64,000 nucleotides of DNA from Synechococcus sp. MW101C3. GTDB lineage: Bacteria > Cyanobacteriota > Cyanobacteriia > PCC-6307 > Cyanobiaceae. The DNA lies in the NCBI RefSeq assembly GCF_002252635.1, contig NZ_NQKX01000006.1:186001-250000 (forward strand), in the 5' to 3' direction. A model generated the notes under the pieces. The model made no database searches, was not told the origin of the DNA, and saw only the letters and a program-made list of their open reading frames with translations. Of the stretch, positions 59,574-64,000 are shown piece by piece. The stretch's first letter is position 1, and every line of letters starts with the position of its first letter. Position numbers and translations under genes: made by a program.

Positions 59574-60587
59574 TCAGTCGTCGAAACGGGAGCTGTTGTC
59601 GCGGCTGGAGCCAGGGCGAGCGCTGCTGGAGGCACTGCGGGCACCGGCAGCACCGGACGCATTTCGAGCACTGGCGCTGCTGCTGGAGCGCAACGGTGTG
59701 TAATCCGCGTCGCTGGCCGGATCAGGGGTGCTGCCGGAGGCTGGTGCACCGCCAAGACCGCCGCGCAGCGGTGAACCCATGGGTACCCCGGCTGCGGGCC
59801 GTGACGAGGGCTCAGCGCCGCCGGGTAGTGGACCGGCACCCTGAACAGGGGCGTTGCCGGTGCGCCGGCTGGAGCGGGGAACAGACTCGCCGCTGGCGGT
59901 AGGGCGGGTGCCTCGGCGCGGCTCCGCAGCCACATCCCGATCACGACGGCGAGCGCCGAAGGCGGGGCCTGAGCTGGGGGCTGCAGTGCTGCGGGGGGAT
60001 GAGCCTGCGCGGAAGCCGGGATCCACAGCGGCCGGGCGGTCGTCGACGCGGGGGGAGCGGGGGGCAGGATCCCAGTCGTCGGTGTCGGCGGGGCGGCGGC
60101 TGGCGGCCCGCTCGGGGATGGCAGGGCGGGCGGTGCGGCGCGGACGGTAGAAGTCGTCGTCTTCGGGTTCCGCTTCGCGTGAACGGATCCTGCGGCGCAG
60201 GGGCTGGGGTTCTTCCAGGCGGTCGACATCGGGGTTCCAGTCGCCGCCACCCATGCGGCCACGGGCGGGAGGTGGCAGGGGTTCGTCGTCGTCGAAGAAG
60301 GAGGAGCGCCGGGCCTGCTCGGTGGTGACGCCCCTCAGGCGCACGCTCTCGTAGGCGAAAAAGACGGTGGTGCCGGCCAGCAGAAACTGACCGAACTGGA
60401 GGATCGGATCGAGGCGCCAGCCCTGGAAGAAGAGGATCCCACCGCAGAGGAGGCCGATCGCCGCGAAGAAAACGTCGTAGTCGCGAGCGAGGGCGGGCTT
60501 GAAGCTCCTCATGAAATAGAGAAAGGCTCCGCCGACGGCCAACACGATGCCGACGATGCTCGCCCAGTTCAGGCTGGCATTAACCAC
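59574..60587 (-). CDS. ycf66: Ycf66 family protein with long disordered C-terminus
   Basis: The first 90 residues match Ycf66: VGIVLAVGGAFLYFMRSFKPALARDYDVFFAAIGLLCGGILFFQGWRLDPILQFGQFLLAG, with about three hydrophobic helices. Residues 95-337 are Arg/Ser/Pro/Asp-rich, low-complexity and probably disordered. Ycf66 is conserved in cyanobacteria and some plastids; function unknown. It lies downstream of psbX on the same strand. Confidence 0.88.
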   Translation of the reverse strand: MVNASLNWASIVGIVLAVGGAFLYFMRSFKPALARDYDVFFAAIGLLCGGILFFQGWRLDPILQFGQFLLAGTTVFFAYESVRLRGVTTEQARRSSFFDDDEPLPPPARGRMGGGDWNPDVDRLEEPQPLRRRIRSREAEPEDDDFYRPRRTARPAIPERAASRRPADTDDWDPAPRSPRVDDRPAAVDPGFRAGSSPRSTAAPSSGPAFGARRRDRDVAAEPRRGTRPTASGESVPRSSRRTGNAPVQGAGPLPGGAEPSSRPAAGVPMGSPLRGGLGGAPASGSTPDPASDADYTPLRSSSSASARNASGAAGARSASSSARPGSSRDNSSRFDD

Positions 60588-60688
60588 GTCTGGAAGACCT
60601 CAGGCAGAACGGACGTCCGCATCCTCCGACTGGAGAACCCGTTCAAGCACTTTAGGGACATGTCCAGAGCGCGGCCGGGAAGACCCAT

Positions 60689-60712
60689 TCACCGTTGCCG
60701 CACCAACGGTGA
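60689..60712. repeat. Inverted repeat between psbX and ycf66
   Basis: TCACCGTTG, 6-nt loop, CAACGGTGA. A perfect 9-bp hairpin in the psbX-ycf66 spacer (60588-60899), where no other gene is visible. Confidence 0.7.
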
Positions 60713-60800
60713 GCAGCAATCAAGCCAGTGACGGGAGCCTGCCGGTTGCGTTCTGCAGGCCGATCCTGCGGAGCTCTGCGGCGGATCTTTGCAACGCACT

Positions 60801-60831
60801 GCTACTGGAGACCGGCGTGGCCTCCAGTAGC
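60801..60831. repeat. Second inverted repeat between psbX and ycf66
   Basis: GCTACTGGAG, 11-nt loop, CTCCAGTAGC. Perfect 10-bp stem about 70 nt past the psbX stop. No T-tract follows on either strand. Confidence 0.75.
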
Positions 60832-60899
60832 TCAAGGCCGGGCTGCTTCTCGACGCTTGGGTCTGCCTGTGCGAGCGCTGGCCGTGTTGGTCAAGCGGA

Positions 60900-61022
60900 T
60901 CAGAGCTTGCGGTCGACCTGGTCGGTTTGGCTGATCAGCACGAGCGCGATGCTGATGGGGATCACCACAATCACCGCTCCCCACACGAGGCTGCTCAGGA
61001 AGTTGGCGAGGGAAGGGGTCAT
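60900..61022 (-). CDS. psbX: Photosystem II protein PsbX
   Basis: A 40-residue one-helix membrane protein, [20 protein letters not shown] then [20 protein letters not shown]. The MTPSLANFL start and the ISQ-D-positive tail are PsbX hallmarks. It sits at the periphery of photosystem II near cytochrome b559 and affects quinone turnover. It is too short for a 60-codon ORF cutoff. psbX next to ycf66 is a common cyanobacterial order. Confidence 0.95.
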   Translation of the reverse strand: MTPSLANFLSSLVWGAVIVVIPISIALVLISQTDQVDRKL

Positions 61023-61100
61023 GGTGGCGCTGGTGGAGGCTGGGATCCTAGTCAAGGGCCACCGCTTCCTACGATCAATGGCCTTTCTGCTTAGAGCTTT

Positions 61101-61430
61101 GTGACGGCTGCAACCTTGCTGCGTTCGCTGCCGGCGCTGAACCTGCTGCTGGGTCTGGTGCTGGGCGCCTGGACCCTGCTGTTTCTGTTCCGCATCGTGC
61201 TCACCTGGTACCCCCAGATCGATCTGCAGCGGGGCGCCATGCGGTTGATCGGCTGGCCCACGGAGTCGCTGCTGGCCACCACCCGCCGCGTGGTGCCGCC
61301 GATCGGTGGCGTCGACGTGACACCGGTGATCTGGGTGGGGTTGATCAGCCTGGTGCGCGAGTTGCTGCTGGGCCAGCAGGGCCTGCTCACCCTTGTGGCG
61401 CGGCATGGATCCACCCTGGGGGCAGGCTGA
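61101..61430 (+). CDS. YggT family membrane protein
   Basis: A 109-residue protein with two main hydrophobic segments and the YggT/Ycf19 pattern: [49 protein letters not shown]. In cyanobacteria and chloroplasts YggT-type proteins affect nucleoid and thylakoid organisation. GTG start at 61101. It is divergent from psbX (78 nt). Confidence 0.9.
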   Translation: MTAATLLRSLPALNLLLGLVLGAWTLLFLFRIVLTWYPQIDLQRGAMRLIGWPTESLLATTRRVVPPIGGVDVTPVIWVGLISLVRELLLGQQGLLTLVARHGSTLGAG

Positions 61431-61584
61431 ACCGGTTCGCCCGGGGCGAAAAGGAGACATCCTCAGAGTGCTGGCCGAACCACCACCGACAAGCCGCCCG
61501 TCACAGAGTGGTGGCTGAACGCCGCCGGCCCCGAACCAGCAGCCAGAACTGCCAGCCGGCAAACCACTGGCTGATCTGCCGGCA

Positions 61585-62934
<1,350 letters not shown>

Positions 62935-63122
62935 CCCATATGCATCTAGGCGCAGCGGACTGTATCAGCGCTCAATCAAGCGCCTGCCGCCCGGTGCCAT
63001 CCCGGCAGCCGGCCCGGTGGAAGCGGCCCACCAGTTAAGCGCTGATGGTTGGTGCTGACCCATCTGCGCTGTGCCATCGCGCGAGGTGTGGGGCGCAGCG
63101 GAAGGGTGGGCCGGGCGATCGG

Positions 63123-63128
63123 TATATT
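63123..63128 (+). promoter_or_regulatory. Candidate -10 box for tRNA-Leu
   Basis: TATATT about 35 nt before the tRNA, in an otherwise GC-rich stretch. No clear -35. A GGGG-TTCG-CCCC hairpin lies between. Confidence 0.4.
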
Positions 63129-63162
63129 GACGAGTCGAAGGGGGTTCGCCCCTGACGGCCAC

Positions 63163-63244
63163 GCGGATGTGGTGGAATTGGTAGACACGCACGTTTGAGG
63201 GGCGTGTGGCTTCGGCCTTGCGAGTTCAAGTCTCGCCATCCGCA
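63163..63244 (+). tRNA. tRNA-Leu (anticodon GAG)
   Basis: Acceptor GCGGATG pairs with CATCCGC plus discriminator A. The anticodon stem CACGT/GCGTG flanks loop TTGAGGG, giving anticodon GAG. The class II variable arm is GGC-TTCG-GCC, and the T arm is GCGAG-TTCAAGT-CTCGC. CCA is not encoded. Confidence 0.96.
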
Positions 63245-63259
63245 TTTCTCTTCCCCAAC

Positions 63260-64000
63260 TTGACCGGCCCGCCGTCCGCCACAGCGATCGTGCTGGTCTG
63301 CAACGGCCCCGGTGAACTCACCACCTGGGTGCGGCCTCTGGCCGAACGGCTGCATGCGTCCCTGGCCTTGCGTCCCCGCCAGCCTCAGGCGGCCACCGAG
63401 CTGCGGCTGGTGCTGGTTCCCTGCCCGAATGCCACCGGCCATGAGCGCCAGGCCGCCGAAAGGCTTGGCCTGTTCAACTCGATAGTGCCAGCCGACAGGT
63501 TCTGGAAGCTGCTGCTGCGTCCCCGCCGCTATGGCCCTTGGCCGGCCAGGGGTGTGGTGGTGTTCCTGGGCGGCGACCAGTTCTGGACGGTGCTGCTCAA
63601 GGCCCGCCTCGGCTATCGCCACCTCACCTACGCGGAGTGGGTGGCGCGCTGGCCTCGCTGGAACGACCGGATTGCTGCGATGGGTACGGAGGCTGAGCGC
63701 CGCCTGCCCGCCCGCTGGCGCCACCGCTGCACCATCGTGGGCGATCTGATGGCTGACCTCTCCGAGACGGCCCGTGCTGAGGCGCCCTTGCCGGCCGGCC
63801 AGTGGGTGGCCCTGCTGCCAGGTTCGAAGCGCGCCAAGTTGCTGGTGGGGGTGCCCTTTCTGCTCGACACCGCCGACCGGCTCGCCGCTCTGCGGCCCGA
63901 CTGCCGCTTTCTGTTACCCGTGGCACCCACCACCACCGTGGCCGAACTGCTCGCACTGGCCGGACCCGCCAATCCGCTGCAACGGCACTACGGCAGCAGC
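63260..64000 (+). CDS. Lipid-A-disaccharide-synthase-like glycosyltransferase (3' truncated)
   Basis: An open frame running off the window edge, 247 codons visible. It begins AIVLVCNGPGELTTWVRPLAERL and later has VVVFLGGDQFWTVLLKARLGYRHLTYAEWVARWPRWNDR and ALLPGSKRAKLLVGVPFLL, the GPG-E and LLPGSR-type motifs of LpxB-like glycosyltransferases. The TTG at 63260, 15 nt after the tRNA, is the first usable start. The family is common in cyanobacteria; its substrate is unknown. Because it has no stop in the window it is easy to miss. Confidence 0.85.
   Translation, partial: MTGPPSATAIVLVCNGPGELTTWVRPLAERLHASLALRPRQPQAATELRLVLVPCPNATGHERQAAERLGLFNSIVPADRFWKLLLRPRRYGPWPARGVVVFLGGDQFWTVLLKARLGYRHLTYAEWVARWPRWNDRIAAMGTEAERRLPARWRHRCTIVGDLMADLSETARAEAPLPAGQWVALLPGSKRAKLLVGVPFLLDTADRLAALRPDCRFLLPVAPTTTVAELLALAGPANPLQRHYGSS

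Noticed and set aside
59561-60262. Upstream part of the long frame of the first TolB-like lipoprotein
   Set aside because: It lies within ycf66 in another frame and is Pro/Ala-rich; the lipobox near 59476 fits a start at 59560.

Overview
The window is a gene-dense, high-GC stretch of a cyanobacterial chromosome. The evidence is direct: allophycocyanin genes apcE/A/B/C, psbX, ycf66, a high-light-inducible protein, the ferredoxin-thioredoxin reductase variable chain, the plastid-type ribosomal protein PSRP-3, a System II cytochrome c maturation pair (CcdA plus Ccs1), and many cyanobacteria-restricted families (DUF2811, DUF1818, DUF3326, DUF4278, DUF3747, DUF2079). Base composition, compact spacing and protein style suggest an alpha-cyanobacterium of the Cyanobium / Synechococcus type. 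That genus-level placement is inference.

Layout. 1-8.8 kb: EVE-domain protein (5' cut), a membrane protein, DUF2811, DUF1818, rpoZ, an atypical Hsp70, ftrV, pyrR, gpmI, secG and msrB. 8.9-11.2 kb: groES-groL on the minus strand with a near-perfect CIRCE operator, an intercistronic hairpin and a strong terminator. 11.4-13.4 kb: atpD-atpC and their terminator. 13.4-14.05 kb: a gene-poor patch with two kinds of short tandem repeat. 14.05-24.4 kb: PSRP-3, a HAD hydrolase that appears to start at CTG, pepP, then a tightly overlapping series (CNNM transporter, GTPase, nadD, nadE) followed by alanine dehydrogenase, and a minus-strand ferredoxin / small ORF / DUF3326 group. 24.7-31.5 kb: a 2OG-Fe(II) oxygenase that overlaps the end of the large ATP synthase operon (atp1-B-E-F2-F-H-A-G). 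31.5-37.7 kb: a methyltransferase divergent from apcE, then apcA-apcB-apcC. The terminator after apcE separates it from apcABC. 37.8-45.8 kb: ftsW, ccdA-ccs1, queF, DUF4278, a small ORF plus glnB behind a perfect NtcA-type site, tlyA with a large low-complexity insertion, and purB. 45.8-46.6 kb is mostly non-coding. 46.6-56.9 kb: gltS, an S9 peptidase, def, a small membrane protein, a DUF3747 secreted protein, rpsU, comM, a HIT protein, an ABC transporter and hli. 56.9-64 kb: DUF2079, two tandem TolB-like lipoproteins, ycf66, psbX, a YggT protein, accC, tRNA-Leu(GAG) and the start of a glycosyltransferase-like gene.

Functionally the window is core photosynthetic housekeeping: proton-motive ATP synthesis, light harvesting, nitrogen sensing, NAD synthesis, protein folding and redox control. 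I see no integrase, insertion sequence, CRISPR array, toxin-antitoxin or defence island, and I found no convincing new multi-gene system. The more interesting signals are small: a heptad-encoding 21-bp repeat beside the atpDC terminator, a 17-bp repeat array, the CTG start of the HAD gene, the insertion in TlyA, the NtcA site and hairpin before the glnB unit, and two genes (psbX, rpsU) below the usual ORF length cutoff.
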